A DNA stretch of 64,000 nucleotides from Periconia sp. R9002. Lineage: Eukaryota; Ascomycota; Dothideomycetes; Pleosporales; Periconiaceae. Both the position numbers and the translations under genes were made by a program. Shown piece by piece: positions 35,403 through 46,968 of the stretch (position 1 is the first letter of the stretch; every line of letters starts with the position of its first letter). The notes under the pieces were generated by a model. It did not search any database. It had not been told where the DNA came from and worked only from the letters and a program-made list of their open reading frames with translations. The stretch spans positions 372,001 through 436,000 of the forward strand of contig JAMAHW010000008.1 in NCBI GenBank assembly GCA_023627715.1, in the 5' to 3' direction.

Positions 35403-38400
35403 ACGAGGCTTGAATGCCAACAATAACGATGATATGCATGATAGACGGCCTTCTTTATTCAACTTGCATGTTGAATCAGTGCTTTTTATTCTTTACTGTT
35501 TTGCATGGCATTGCATTGGGTGGGGGGAGTGTGTTCGGGGCGTTGGTGGGTTGTTTCGTCGAGTGGCAGCGTTGTGGCAAGCCCAACGCTTTATTTGCCT
35601 TGTTTTGCATTCACCTGCGCGATGGATGGATCATGCATGCATTGATGGGATCACTAGCATCATCATACACCTAGATTTCCTATGAATTACGATACTCATT
35701 ACTATTTGTTTATTCCTCGTCGTTTTTATAAAGCCTTACGAAATCACTCTGGGTTCGTGGGTTTGATTCGGGCTTCCTTGTGTACGTACGTATTCCTGAA
35801 TGTTTGCATGTGGGTAGTGAATGCTAGGTCCCACCAAGTATGAGAGAACAAATCCCAAAGCCAGAATGATGCCCGTAGCCGTAGCACCAAAAAACCAACC
35901 TGCAAAAAAAGGGGGTTACTTACATCATTCACGATTGCTATAGAAGCCAGCCAGCCTACGCGAGGAAACGTCAAAAAAACGAAAGGCTTACCCTGTACAT
36001 AATATTCAAACTTTGAACCCTCCCCGGCTCGAACCAAGCAACTGGCCAAACCTTGCATATACAACACCACTACCCGTCATTCACGCGCAAAATTACATCA
36101 AGTTAGTTTCCCCATTTTCCTTTTCTCACTCCCCTTCTTTGTTTACCAAACAAACTTTATTTCTCCTATCCAGTAGTCCTCTCATCCCCACACACACACC
36201 CTTAAATTTCCCTTCCCCCTTCTCCAACGTTCGCATCCATCCATCGCAAGGAAGAAAGAAACGCGAGCGGTCCAGTATGGGGTTTACGTGTTTGACGTGT
36301 TTCGGATTTTTGTTTCTTCGTTTTTTCTTTTCGGGTTATGAAACGGCAGATAATTGAAGGGAAAAGTATAATTATTACGTACAACAACATTTTTTCCCCC
36401 TTAACTCGGATTGCATGCGCTACAAGTCAGACAGGGTACCACCATGTAGATTGACTACCTAGAAGAAGGGGGTTAGGTGGGAGACGTTGGTAATTACGGA
36501 TGGACCCGTTGAAGCGTTGATGGAGGGAGGACGTGCTTGTAGGGAGGGTCAGGGGGTGTTAAGTTTTGAAAGTTCGTTTTTTCTCGAAGCTGGGATCGAG
36601 GTTTTTTCTTGGGTTGGAAGGGGATGGATCGGGTGGGATGATTGGTTTTGATAATTATAGGGAAGTTTGGTCATGCTAGAGACAGATAGCTGCGAAGGAA
36701 GCGCTACGCACGCAGAATCGTTGGTTCCTCCTGGCGACAAAGTGATCAAATGCGCGGCTTCATGCTTAGATTGAATATTGAGGATATCGCTCAGCTCTTC
36801 ATGTGTTGCTCAGTATGATGTTTCCGGCTGAGTTCTTCATCGATTCACTCACTGTATACATATGTACTCTACACGTTCACGATGAATCACCTAGTCTCAT
36901 AGAAGAAGAACAAAACGACCGTCACGCCCTCAGTACAAAAAAGATCGTACAACTCACCACATACCCCTAAGAACGAACAAGAGTCCTGATACTGAGCTAA
37001 GTTACCAAACCCCCGGGTCTGCTCTCGGGAAGACTAACTCTGTACAGCGTAGACGATGAAAGAAAGGGGTTTCAGGTTACACCCCAGTAAGCAACCCCTT
37101 ATTTTCCATTCCCCAGAACGTTGCGGAAAAGAGGAACGGTACCGAGTCGGTTGGTTTGGCATGGTTCTGTGACTTGTAACACGGACGATCTCAATATGGT
37201 GACCGCCGACCAGTATGTGCGACTTTTGGCATACGTTCGGCGGGTTGGAAGGGATTCGGCGGTGAGAGGTGTATTGTTTCCTCCTGCATCGATGCAGACG
37301 GTGGATACTTGATCAGTACTCTATCCATGTTCCGGTAGCACGTCGACGAAGCGATTGACTCGAGTCGATGTTTCGGAGGGCACTAGGCGACTAAAACATC
37401 GCAGCAAGTCAGTGTTCCGTTCGTCTCAATCGCATGTGTTTCAGGGTCCTCCTGCAGTAGACTACACGGCAGCATCGACCCCGTGGGCTAGCACGACCGT
37501 TGATGCAGAGGCTACGCTACGTTCGGCGAAAGACATGGAAGGCTTTTTTTTCCACAGGTTCTGAATTGGTAGCTGTTGGACACAGTACGAACGGTTGACA
37601 ATCTCTCAAAGTAAACTTATGGACATTGGAAAACTTTCTTTGACTGGGATAGATTCCCTGAAAAGTGGACAATATGTGAGAACGTCGCTGGCTACTTTGA
37701 GCACATGAAAAGAAATTTAAAGGAAAAAAAGGGGGTTGATTCATTCAATCTTCCAAGAATGCAATCGAGAACTGGAGAATGTGGATGGATGACTAGCCCG
37801 ATCAGCGATGTCGAAGAAATGTGGCCTCTTCAGAGACATTGGAGTCACGATGTGAGACAGTTTCTAATTTCCGCAGTACCAATTTTGACGCCTAATTTTC
37901 ATGATCAAAGATGCGTTCGAGATACCTAGGTAGGTATGTTGGACGACGGGGCGATTCCCTCGAAATGTGTGGCGATGCACGGAATTACGGATGATGCGGA
38001 GGCCCGAGTTAGGCAACTCTATTCTTGGACATCTCATAGGTCTGTATTGTGCTGCCTTGAGGGACTAATGAAATCGTCAATAGTTTTGGTTTTTAGTAAA
38101 CACGGGCGATGAGAAATTATTGGCATATGCTGATTGATGGTGACGGAGGTTTTTCAATGGGACACGTCAGTCAGAGTGCTTGCTCTTTTGTTGACGGCGG
38201 CGTTGTAACCTTTGCGTGGTGGCGACGCGGGAAAATAGTGGTTGGCTGCCAGTTTATTTGAATAGGCAGACATTTTATTGCATTGCGCCGGAAATGATGG
38301 AAAACGAGCTACCACTATAGGCGGACGAAGGATGATTCCTGGACCGTCGGAAGAAGCAACCTATTTACGTAGTTTTATCTATTGAAGTCACTAACGAATT

Positions 38401-39765
38401 TACCGTAGTTAGTAGTTGACTACACAAGCACACGCGCACAAGAATGGAAAGGGAAAGAGGAAAAATGCTCGCAGCGAAGTCGAAGCCATGTGACAGTGAT
38501 AGGCTAAACAGAGCGTTTTTGCGTCCTCGTGCCTGGATTGCAGGGTAGTTACCCCAGAAAAAGAGCAAATGTCCCGGTTGACAGGGCAGGGCATTTGAGG
38601 GTAAAAAATGGCTGTTATAGCAGGTGAGTATGCGGGGAGATTGCAGTTGTGGGTTGCGCGGGTGGGCGCCCGGAGGAAGTAAATGAAAGAACATGGGGTG
38701 CAGGTGGTTCGAGAAGGCTTCCCGCAATTATAGATTGATTCCATGCGTCTCGGTTCGGCAAGTGGTGGAACGAGGCATAAAGGATGGATATTAATTTTGA
38801 TGGACAGGATAATGATTGTCTGGTCACGATAGAATATGATGATGAATGGATGGGCTGGAATGAATGCAAATGGGGAGGAGGTCCGGGAGGGACAGCCACT
38901 GCCACGGCCCGAGTGGATACGCTAGACTCAGCAACAGCGTCTGCCGTCGAACTACTGCATGCTGATGAGCTGGAAGAGGGCAGTGTACAAGACCGATCTC
39001 CCTATCACAGCCGCGTCCTGTGGTGTGAGGTGCGAACTAACTTGGTAGCATTGTGTGCTCTTGTATACTTTTGTACACTGTCAGCTTATAGGGTTTTGTG
39101 TCCATGTACGGTAGGTAGTGTACGGCGCGGTACTGTGTACTGTAATGAGCTAGAGAAGGGAGAACGATAACATTCAACCTTCCCCTCTGGTACCAAGGTC
39201 CAACATGTTTGAGGCACAGAGGTGGGGAACAAACGCAACAGAATCCCCCCCTGGATAGCCCTTGCAAGACCGCGGATACCGATATGAAACTCGCCTGTGG
39301 GGCAGAGACCCTTAGTAACAGTATTGTATCTTGATCCAGCCCGCACATCCCCAACGAACGGCCCGGCCACGGAATGTTGGAGAAGGCGTCGTCGTCGGTC
39401 CGGAAGGGGAGAGGACGAGACGGTTACATGGCTGCCTATGTATTGATGATGCATGGACAACGGATGGATGGTGAGCAGGACTGACTATTGAATGATGAAT
39501 GAAGGAATGATGATGCGAGCAAGGGAACTGCGTACACTGTACAGGGCGAGGGGAGGGCGAGGCAGAGGCAGAGGCGAGGGCAAGCCAGGGATGAGCTAGC
39601 CGGCGCACGGTCCCCGGGGTAAAGATGGTCGTCGTTTCTAAATTAGATTGGACTTGGCCGCGTCGGGAAAGCGCCCCTCGATCCCTACCACGGCCGCCTG
39701 ACATAAAGGACACCTGTCCTCACCCTCGAATCTCAATATCAGCCCTCCCACCTCCTCCCCTCCAG
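35403..39765. other. Long gene-poor region upstream of hacA
   Basis: These 4.4 kb contain the OPT 3' flank, gene-poor DNA and the hacA promoter and leader. The minus strand at 35736-35900 reads a membrane-helix-like exon (GWFFGATATGIILALGF) ending in a stop, but I could not build a full gene. From 38400 to 39765 no frame looks coding. The hacA leader starts CT-rich near 39700. No repeats of note apart from low-complexity runs. Confidence 0.45.
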
Positions 39766-39873
39766 ATGCAGTTGCACTACACGCACCACCGACATCGACA
39801 ACGTACTACCACACGGGGATGGACTCTTTCCTCTCTACTTCTTCTGAACAACCAACCACATCTCATATGTTGA
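39766..39873 (+). promoter_or_regulatory. Upstream ORF overlapping the hacA start codon
   Basis: An ATG 53 bases before the hacA ATG opens a 35-codon frame, out of frame with hacA, that runs past the hacA start and stops inside the hacA coding region. If it is on the mRNA it would repress translation from the main start. Regulation of hacA by a uORF removed by 5' truncation under ER stress is known in Trichoderma and Aspergillus. The occurrence here is seen directly, the function is inferred. Confidence 0.55.
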
Positions 39874-40855
39874 ACCCCTCCTCAGCCCTCACAATGACCT
39901 CACCCGCTACCATCGATCCCTCCGCCACAACCACCACTACTACCATCAAGATGGAGGACCTCCACGTCCCCTACGGCACACCAGCCCCTTCGGCTCCCTC
40001 AACATCATCTTCACCACAACCGTCGGCCCAGACCGAGGCAAAGCAGGTGAAGAAGCGGAAATCATGGGGTCAAGTCCTCCCAGAACCCAAGACCAGCCTG
40101 CCACCACGCAAGCGGGCCAAGACCGAGGACGAGAAGGAGCAGCGCCGCATTGAGCGTGTCAAGCGAAACCGCCTGGCTGCTCACAACTCGCGGGAGCGAA
40201 AGCGACAGGAGTACGAAGTGCTCCAGGCCGAAAAGGACCAGCTCGAGGCCGACCTCGTTGCTGCCCGCCAGACCATCGCTCGCATGAACGCGGAACTCAC
40301 CGCCTACCGTCAAAAATTCCCTGGCCAAGACATACCCACCACATCCTCCGACCTTGGCTCCTTCACAACCGACACCATCGATCCCTCCCAGACCACATCG
40401 TCATCTTTCCCTAGTCCCGTATCCATGACAATAGACAGCTTGGACTCGCCCCGCGACTCCTCCTGCCAACCCGAGACGCCCAGCTTCAACGAGGCCACCC
40501 CTGACTTCGACCAGACACGATATCCTGCAGAGATATTGTGCGACCTGCAGTGTCGGTCGACGTCAGCGGCCTCGCTTCCAGCGATTTGGGCTTTTCTTTC
40601 TCTCTTCAACCTCACACTTCCGTCGACAATGAAAAGTCTATCGAGTCTCTTTTCGACTTCGACCAGTTCCCAGACACCTCTGTGGAATCCACTACTGGCC
40701 TGGTGGACGGCGACGTCTTCCTCTCCTCTTCCCTCTTCGGAAACCCTGATCCCAGCTTTGACCCAGCTGATCTTTTTGATGCAAAGCACTTCGATTTGCA
40801 GACAGCCTTTGGCGCAACTCACGTTAGCGACGGGGCTCTCGCAGAGGAGAACTAG
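39819..40855 (+). CDS. hacA: HacA/Hac1 bZIP regulator of the unfolded protein response
   Basis: Master regulator of the unfolded protein response, nuclear when active. The bZIP spans a basic region at about residues 107-130 (RVKRNRLAAHNSRERKRQ) and a leucine zipper to about 165. Before it lies the family stretch KKRKSWGQVLPEPKTSLPPR, conserved in HacA proteins. The genome reads 39819-41060 as one frame (413 aa, unspliced form). Removing the 20-nt IRE1 intron shifts frame and gives the 338-residue active form ending at 40855 with an acidic, Phe/Asp-rich activation tail (SIESLFDFDQFPD, SFDPADLFD). The unspliced frame after the intron is the alternative C-terminus. ER stress activates splicing through IRE1. 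Confidence 0.93.
40528..40547 (+). promoter_or_regulatory. 20-nt IRE1-type unconventional intron of hacA
   Basis: Two identical CCTGCAG motifs (40524-40530 and 40544-40550) lie exactly 20 nt apart. IRE1 cuts after CNG of a CNG-CNG loop, so the intron is 40528-40547; the direct repeat makes the exact phase ambiguous by up to a few bases without changing the product. Removal shifts the frame from the long inactive to the short active C-terminus. The intron encodes the EILCDLQ-type segment known from Aspergillus hacA. It lacks GT-AG ends. Confidence 0.92.
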
Positions 40856-42320
40856 CATCGATCAGGTCGCTCGGTCACTCAAGGGATCTCGGCTGACCGG
40901 GCACGAGGGTAAGACAAGACAACGACGTTTACGAACACTTAGGCTTAGACAAATCGGCGACAGGCGCAAAAGGAATTCTTTGGCTTTGAGGAGAGAGATA
41001 ACACGGGCTTTGGGACGGAATCGGGATGCTTTGAACAGGACCCTAGCGGTTGGTGTTTGAGTATTGTACAATTTGTCTGATGACGAAGTGGGTTGGGTAT
41101 TCTATCGGAGTGTACCAAGGGCTGGTGCCTTTCATATGTAGCCAATCAAACAATCTTCTCATCACTTTGATGCTTTACATGCGTTTCCCTTTGATTCTTC
41201 GTTCTGCAATTCATACATTTTTCTATATTTTGATAGTATCGTGCGCGGGGGGGCTCGCTTGAGACGAGTCCTCGGGGATCCAACCACATACGCTCGGACT
41301 TCATGCACATCAGCTTATTGTGGGGTGACGCCTTTCGGAGGCGTCCTTGGTCTCAGCCCCAGCTCCGTCAGCCAGCCCTTCACCTTCAGCAAGCATGCAA
41401 ATATTACCCGAGCCCTTTTCTTTGGCACACACCAAAACCACAAGGGGATGTTACTAAACACATGCATCCAACAGACGGGCCCCCAACACGCATCATACGA
41501 AGCCCTCACGGTGATATCTAGGTTCTTGATCGGACCTCGTATCTCTGCACCATTCATTTGTTCGTTCAAAAAGGGTTATCATCCATCATACATACGCTTA
41601 TCATAAGGCGCCCCCCCCCCTTCCATCCGTAACTAAACTAACATGTATGTATGTACTTGCTCAATCAGGCAGCCTAAGAATTGGCGAAGAATTACCAAAC
41701 ATGGATCCAACACCGTAGGTATTTCACCGCTGGTTGTTGTTCTGCATATGTTACGTACTTGTCTGTACATGCAGCAGGAGGGAGTTTGCACACCGCAGCA
41801 TGTCCGCAAACACCAAAAAGTGTCGGGGTTGGTTGAGAGGGTCGCTGGGCCATTTGCGTCGCTAAGGGATTTTTGCATCACTCTCAGGGCAGTGTTGCGT
41901 AACGAGAGAGGAATTCGCTTGTAAAGCAATATGGCATTGATATCACTTCTTCCATGAAATGTTGGCTGAAATATATTCACGTAATGTGTTGGAAAGCTGC
42001 TTCATTTTCCAATCTGAACACAGGAATGCCCTGGCGAGAGGTGAAGAAAGGGTATATTTGAAATTTATATATATAATTGTCTTACTTGCAGCAGCCAGTG
42101 GTACAAAAGCAGTTGAGCCTTGGTGACGCCATCCCCGGTTGATTTTTAGTCTCAGAGGCACAGCACACTTCCCAACCGCGACCAACCGCTACTGCAAAGA
42201 CATATGCACGATTCCTTCGTGATATCAGCTTATTCTCTTGCCCTCGTTCCCGCCCCAATCGTCCTGTGTTCTGTTTCGCTCAGAGGAAGAGAGAAAATGG
42301 AGGATTGCATGGGCTGGCGT
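40856..42320. other. hacA 3' region and intergenic
   Basis: The hacA unspliced frame runs on to 41060. A C run lies at about 41608-41618 and AT-rich sequence at 42055-42080. No further gene is supported. Confidence 0.45.
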
Positions 42321-42725
42321 TTATTTGTCTTCTGGCTGAGGGTTCGGGTGGTTGGGAGGAGCAACACCACCGCCGGAGGCGTTCATTCCGGGGAGGGCTA
42401 CGATGAGTGTTAGTTACACCGCCTTCTTTCTGTTTCACATAGGAAGATACAACTGTTGTGGCAGTATTTTGGGGGCGGGGCGATCTTGTGGTGAAAAATG
42501 GTTTGAAAACGTACCTTCGCCCTTCTCGTGTTCTGGTGGGGGAGCGACATTGTTGGAGGTGTGCTTCAAGGTGTCCTGTGAAGGATTTTGTTAGCTATAT
42601 TTTTTCCTTGTAGAATCAGAAAGAGATGAGGGGCAGCTTACATCACCAGTGCTGCCGTGGGTGAGGTTTTGTTCGGCTTCGGGGAAGGGCCCGTTGTCAG
42701 AGGATCCGTCTCCGTTGCGAGGCAT
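42321..42725 (-). CDS. Small disordered fungal protein, 73 residues, three exons
   Basis: Exons are 42725-42642, 42575-42515 and 42397-42321, giving 73 residues beginning MPRNGDGSSDNGPFPEAEQN and ending PNPQPEDK. It is hydrophilic, rich in Gly, Asn, Pro and Asp, and predicted fully disordered. The ends of the introns have good GTAAGC/GTACGT donors and CTAACA-type branch sites. Short proteins of this composition occur in many ascomycetes, but I know no function. Each exon is too short to be called alone. It is probably an abundant small protein, but expression cannot be judged. Confidence 0.6.
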
Positions 42726-43248
42726 TTTGTGATGGTGATATGTAGAGATTGGTATGGGAAAGAAGCAAGTGCGAAGAATCCAGTGGTAAGTTATTTGATA
42801 CTTTGCGTAGGTGTGGTGATAGTTTGAAATTTATACTGTAATGCATCGTTCTGTTTGACGTGTTTTGGAGACTGTGGAATAGATACGTCATAATGACGCC
42901 CGCTGCGATATATTGGAAAATGGGTCTTGGGGTCCCACTGGGGCTTTTTACCCAAATCAGAGTCTGTTCGTCAATTGATTCGGAAGAATTGGACCTTAAT
43001 AATTGGCACGCCATAAAACGCCCATAGTGTCGTAGGTGATCCCTTAGGTCGGAAGTGCTTTCACCATGCGAATGGCACCCCAAAACGCCCTGCTTTGAAT
43101 TCTCACTTTTTTTGGTGTGAATCATTTTGTATGTAATAAATGCGATTTTACATAATCTTGCATATGTTATTGAAAGCGTGATGGATAAGTTATACAAAGT
43201 AAGAATCGTAATCGTAGATAGCTTTTCAAAGCGGTTGGATGAACCATA
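42726..43248. other. Intergenic
   Basis: This holds the promoter of the small disordered protein and 3' flank of the FAD oxidase gene. The minus open frame here looks non-coding. Confidence 0.5.
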
Positions 43249-44709
43249 TCACAATGAAGGCAGTGCCAAAGCGGATATGTTCGCAGACGGTACCCGCCCC
43301 TGAATCAATTCAGACAAAACAAACCCCGTCCCTGGTGCTAATGAGATACCCCAAGCACCATGACCGGTTGCCATGAAAATTCCGCCTCCTTTCTGAGTCT
43401 TGAGGCCACCCAGCTTTTCATCAGGTATTCGACATACAATTGGCCGACCGCTAGCTGTTACGGGGCGAAAACACTGCAGGATGCATCGTTAGCATTGCTC
43501 TTTGTTTGATTGAGAATAGGTAGGAAATGTGCGGCATACTAGTGCCTCCCTTTTCACTTCCATCGGTTTCCCATCTACAACGCCTATCATCTCCGCTGCG
43601 CACGCTTTCATCTTCTCAATCGCCGCGGGATCAACTTTAACATTGTCTGCAATGTCTGGGAGCGGTATTGTCGTACTGTTCAAACCAGCAAGGTAAAGGT
43701 CGCCCCCTATTCTCGAAAACCATTCGGGCGAGAAGCCTAAGGTATCCGTAGCGAATACTGCATGGCAAACCTCACTATCCTTCTCATCCACTTTGTGGAA
43801 TGGATTCTTAACGAGAAGTGAGTGACCAGCTAAATGAGAGACCGGAATGCGCGCTTTTGATTCGGGAAAAAGGGAGGAGAAGACCCGCGGGGACCAGGCA
43901 CCGGAGCTGATGACTAGGTGTTTGCAGGTTACTGTTTTATGTGCATGATATTAGGAATCCATTTGGAAAAAATAATTCTTCGGTTTTTTTATAGTTGACG
44001 TACGTTCTTTCTCTGTGCCATTTTCACTGAGACGGACTCCATTGAATAGCCCATGCTCATTTTTCGACACCGAAATTACTCTTGCTGGCTGGTGCAACTT
44101 GACGCCCCTCTGTAAGCACTGATGAAGAAGCCACTGGCAGAATCGTAAAGGATCTCTAGCATCACCGTCAGCCGCCGTGATCAAAATCTCTCCATGACAG
44201 ACGTGCGGTTTGAATCAGGAAAAAACCTACATCTGAGCCACAGTCTCTTGGGCACTAATTTCTTCTAAAATACCTTCCTCTGTTTTCTTCAGCCATGCTG
44301 GTCCTCTCGCTAGACTCCGCTTCGAGTCTGTTGCCTGTGCCCTACTCGTCCCATCCGCAAGCCAATCCTCGCCACTCCCTCCAACCGCCGCCTCGCAATC
44401 TTGAGGCTGGCTTGCTGAAAATCCTGTGCTTGAACAATATCCCCATGTATTTCGGCCGTCGTACCTGTCGGCAAGATGTTTGTGAATTTTAAAAGACAGG
44501 GCCCCGAGCGAAGCATTGGATGGTGCGAACCAATCGGCAGCTAGGAAACCTCCGGCCCACCCAGATGCGCAGTGGAATAGCTCTTGACTGGTGTCTACCA
44601 GATGGATATTTGAGGGTGATATCGTGTTTGAATCACTTAGGTAATACGCTGTGCAAATCCCAATGATGCCGGCCCCTATGATTACCGTATTATCTGCAGT
44701 CGCGCTCAT
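43249..44709 (-). CDS. FAD-dependent oxidoreductase (DAO family)
   Basis: Predicted 415-residue flavoprotein in four exons: 44709-44231, 44155-44004, 43931-43540 and 43473-43249. The N-terminal Rossmann motif is VIIGAGIIGICTAYYL (about residues 9-24). Further features are SGWAGGFLAADW, VAQIDPLRFCQWLLH across the first splice, VISSGAWSPRVF, the REALCFRPVTASGRPI splice-restored block, and a C-terminal MATGHGAWGISLAPGTG that binds FAD. This fits the DAO group (D-amino-acid oxidase, glycine/sarcosine oxidase and relatives), close to fungal proteins resembling YgaF/TDA3. It oxidises an amine or amino acid, producing H2O2; substrate unknown. The end ALALPSL has no obvious peroxisomal tripeptide. 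Confidence 0.88.
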
Positions 44710-45293
44710 GTTGTCATGTGTATGTAGGTTGAGAGCAAAGGAAAAGGAGGAATTGGAAGAGAAGAGAGTTGGGCGTAGCAGGCAACAAGAATTGTATATG
44801 TGCGATTCTTTGGGCGAATGCGTTGAGCGTGTGCTCCATATTTCTTATACTCTCTGTTCACGATTTCTGCCGTCATTGAGAGACGGTTACAAAAGCATCG
44901 TACGAGCAGTCCCGACTATTTGGTGTCTACGACCTAGGCCAGGCTCGCTAAACCGCGCGCGTGACTCGGATGGCCTGACTTTGGAAGAATTCATGAGCTG
45001 ACTCCAGTGCCCCATACTTCTGCAGTGGACAATAATTAGCCCCTCTGTCTGCAGCAATTTTGTTCAGACTGGACAGTCGTGCAACATGTACACCAATCTT
45101 CACCAACCAGGTCAATAGTCATATAGAAACCATACCAATGTTTGCACCTAAACCTATGAATAGTGAATGCCGTCTATCAGCTACGAATGTACAGCAGGCA
45201 AATCCCCCAACGTTAGCCAAAACGTCATAACCTCAACACTTTCTAAAAAGACTCAAGAATAACCTCTGCTGATAATATGACACACGCTTCCTC
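44710..45293. other. Intergenic
   Basis: This holds the promoter of the FAD oxidase gene and the 3' flank of the next - strand gene. Nothing else is seen. Confidence 0.5.
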
Positions 45294-46968
45294 TCAGCCC
45301 CCAAGACTTCTGTTCATAACTCGGGTAGCCAGCTCGACTTCTGCCCTTATTTCCTCTGTGGCTACTTGTCCAACTGCAGGGTTTTCTCGAGTGAGGAGTT
45401 CGCTGACAACGTTAATACCCTGCTCCTCTGGAGCGTCGCTGCGATAGAGCATGGACCCGGCGTAAAAACGGATGATATGTTGCAGCTCTTTCTTGTCATC
45501 TTCAGAAGACCGGGACCATGGTTGAGTCACGCTCTTAGCAGATTTGCTGATAGTTTCTTTGTCGTGGGTTGTGAGTGAAACATTGATTGAGTCTTGTCTG
45601 ACGGCCGGACATGTTTTGCATTGATGCTCAGGGGGTACTGATTGTGGGCTTATAGGTGCCGTTGCGGAGCTGGATCTGGTATTTTGAGGAGACCCAGTGT
45701 AGCAGCTCCAAGCCCTAGGTCGGTGCTCTTGCCGTGCAACATCGTCATCCACGATTTTGGTGGCATCCCAGAAGATATATGCAAGTTCGTTGGGTAGCTT
45801 GTCGGCAGCGGTAGCATCTTGCGATGTAGCATGATGATGATGTGGTGGGCTACTCTTGCGTGACACTGAAGACTCATAATCGCTGGTAACGGGAACAGCT
45901 GCAATGCTGTACGGTTGAGGATGTCGCTGTTTGGGCAAAGTTTTCAGTAGGTTTGTAGAATCATTCGCAGGAGTCATTGCCACCATTTCATCAAATTTAG
46001 GGTCATCTATCGAAAGCTGGTCGGAAGGAACCGTTGTGTGATCATGTCCTTGGGACCCACATTCTGCTGGAATCAAATTGAAATAGTCCTGATGGAGAGA
46101 AGCTGTTGAGGGACATTGAACCAAGTTTCCCAGTTCCGCAACATCGTCAAATGTGAGATTTGTGCCTGGCATTGGAGTGGGGTTGGGATCTGCTTTTATA
46201 TGCCTGGGGCTAATGGGAGAGCCGTCGGTGGATTCATCAGCCGTAGGTTGTGAGATTCCGGATAAATTGGACTCTCGCACTGACATCCGCTGAAGAGGAG
46301 CAGGAGATTCCGGGGGGTGTCCTAAGCAAAGTTAGTATAGCTCATTTGAAAATGGTGGAAACTATTTTGAAATACGTACCGATAACAAAAGACGATAACT
46401 TTGGGGAAATAGAACATGCCCCTAACAATTGCTTGTTTGCCTGACCCATAGGAAGAGGTGACGAGCGAAGAACTTCCAGGCTTGAAGAATCAGAGACCTG
46501 ACGAGTTACGGTGTCGAACATGGGCTTGTCTGGGGGCGACACCTCGAAACCAAGAGCCAAAGATGGCATCTCCTTCACTGGGGTGCGTGGACTCTCTGCT
46601 TCTGACGCCGAACTATCTGAATGAGACTGCTTCGAGTGACTGTGGGTGGTTCGTAAGCTTCGCAGGGAGCCTATGCTTCGCAAAGATCCTAGAAGACGTG
46701 TTCGTCGGGAGAGGCTATCTCTAGCTGGCGAAGGGTTTTCGTTTGATGGCATACCGAATTCGTGGAGATCATATTGGCCAGGTGGCTCGGCACAAGGTTG
46801 CGCGGTCGTGACAGTTGCTTCAGAGCTACACACCGAACACTTAGCATACGGGTATGTTGTGTTGTTATGAACATACACTTGAGGTGCATGGTCATTGCTG
46901 GAATTATGCAGCCCGGAGAGACTCTTCCTGGTCCGAATTGTGATTCGTTTGAAAGCCATCGATGCCAT
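45294..46968 (-). CDS. Unknown Ser/Pro-rich protein, 538 residues
   Basis: Two exons, 46968-46380 and 46321-45294, joined with frame across a 58-bp intron that has a TACTAAC branch site. I recognise no domain. The N-terminus is basic (MASMAFKRITIRTRKSLSGL), and a CSVC pair and an SLRSIGSLRSLR repeat follow. The middle is Ser/Thr/Pro-rich with many S-P sites, which suggests heavy phosphorylation. The C-terminus has a helical stretch (ELQHIIRFYAGSMLYRSDAP, ELLTRENPAVG). It could be a regulatory or scaffold protein. An in-frame Met at 47124 would add 52 residues; I prefer 46968 since the extension looks unlike the rest. Confidence 0.7.

Noticed and set aside
36030..36052. B-box-like GGTTCGAGCC on the minus strand (possible tRNA)
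   Set aside because: The T-stem does not pair, and no A box or acceptor stem is placed correctly.
39312..39713. Minus-strand frame upstream of hacA
   Set aside because: Ser/Pro/His-rich low complexity in the hacA promoter; no support.
40544..40563. 20-nt hacA intron placed after the second CTGCAG
   Set aside because: The 3' end lacks a matching CNGCNG in the right register; the pair 40524/40544 gives identical motifs 20 nt apart and the right frame.
41241..41606. 121-codon + frame after hacA
   Set aside because: No conserved pattern; position fits 3' UTR or intergenic.
44156..44230. Shorter 43-nt version of the first FAD-oxidase intron ending near 44188
   Set aside because: It puts the next exon out of frame; the acceptor at 44156 keeps frame, has a CTGAC branch site and restores the conserved VAQIDPLRF block.
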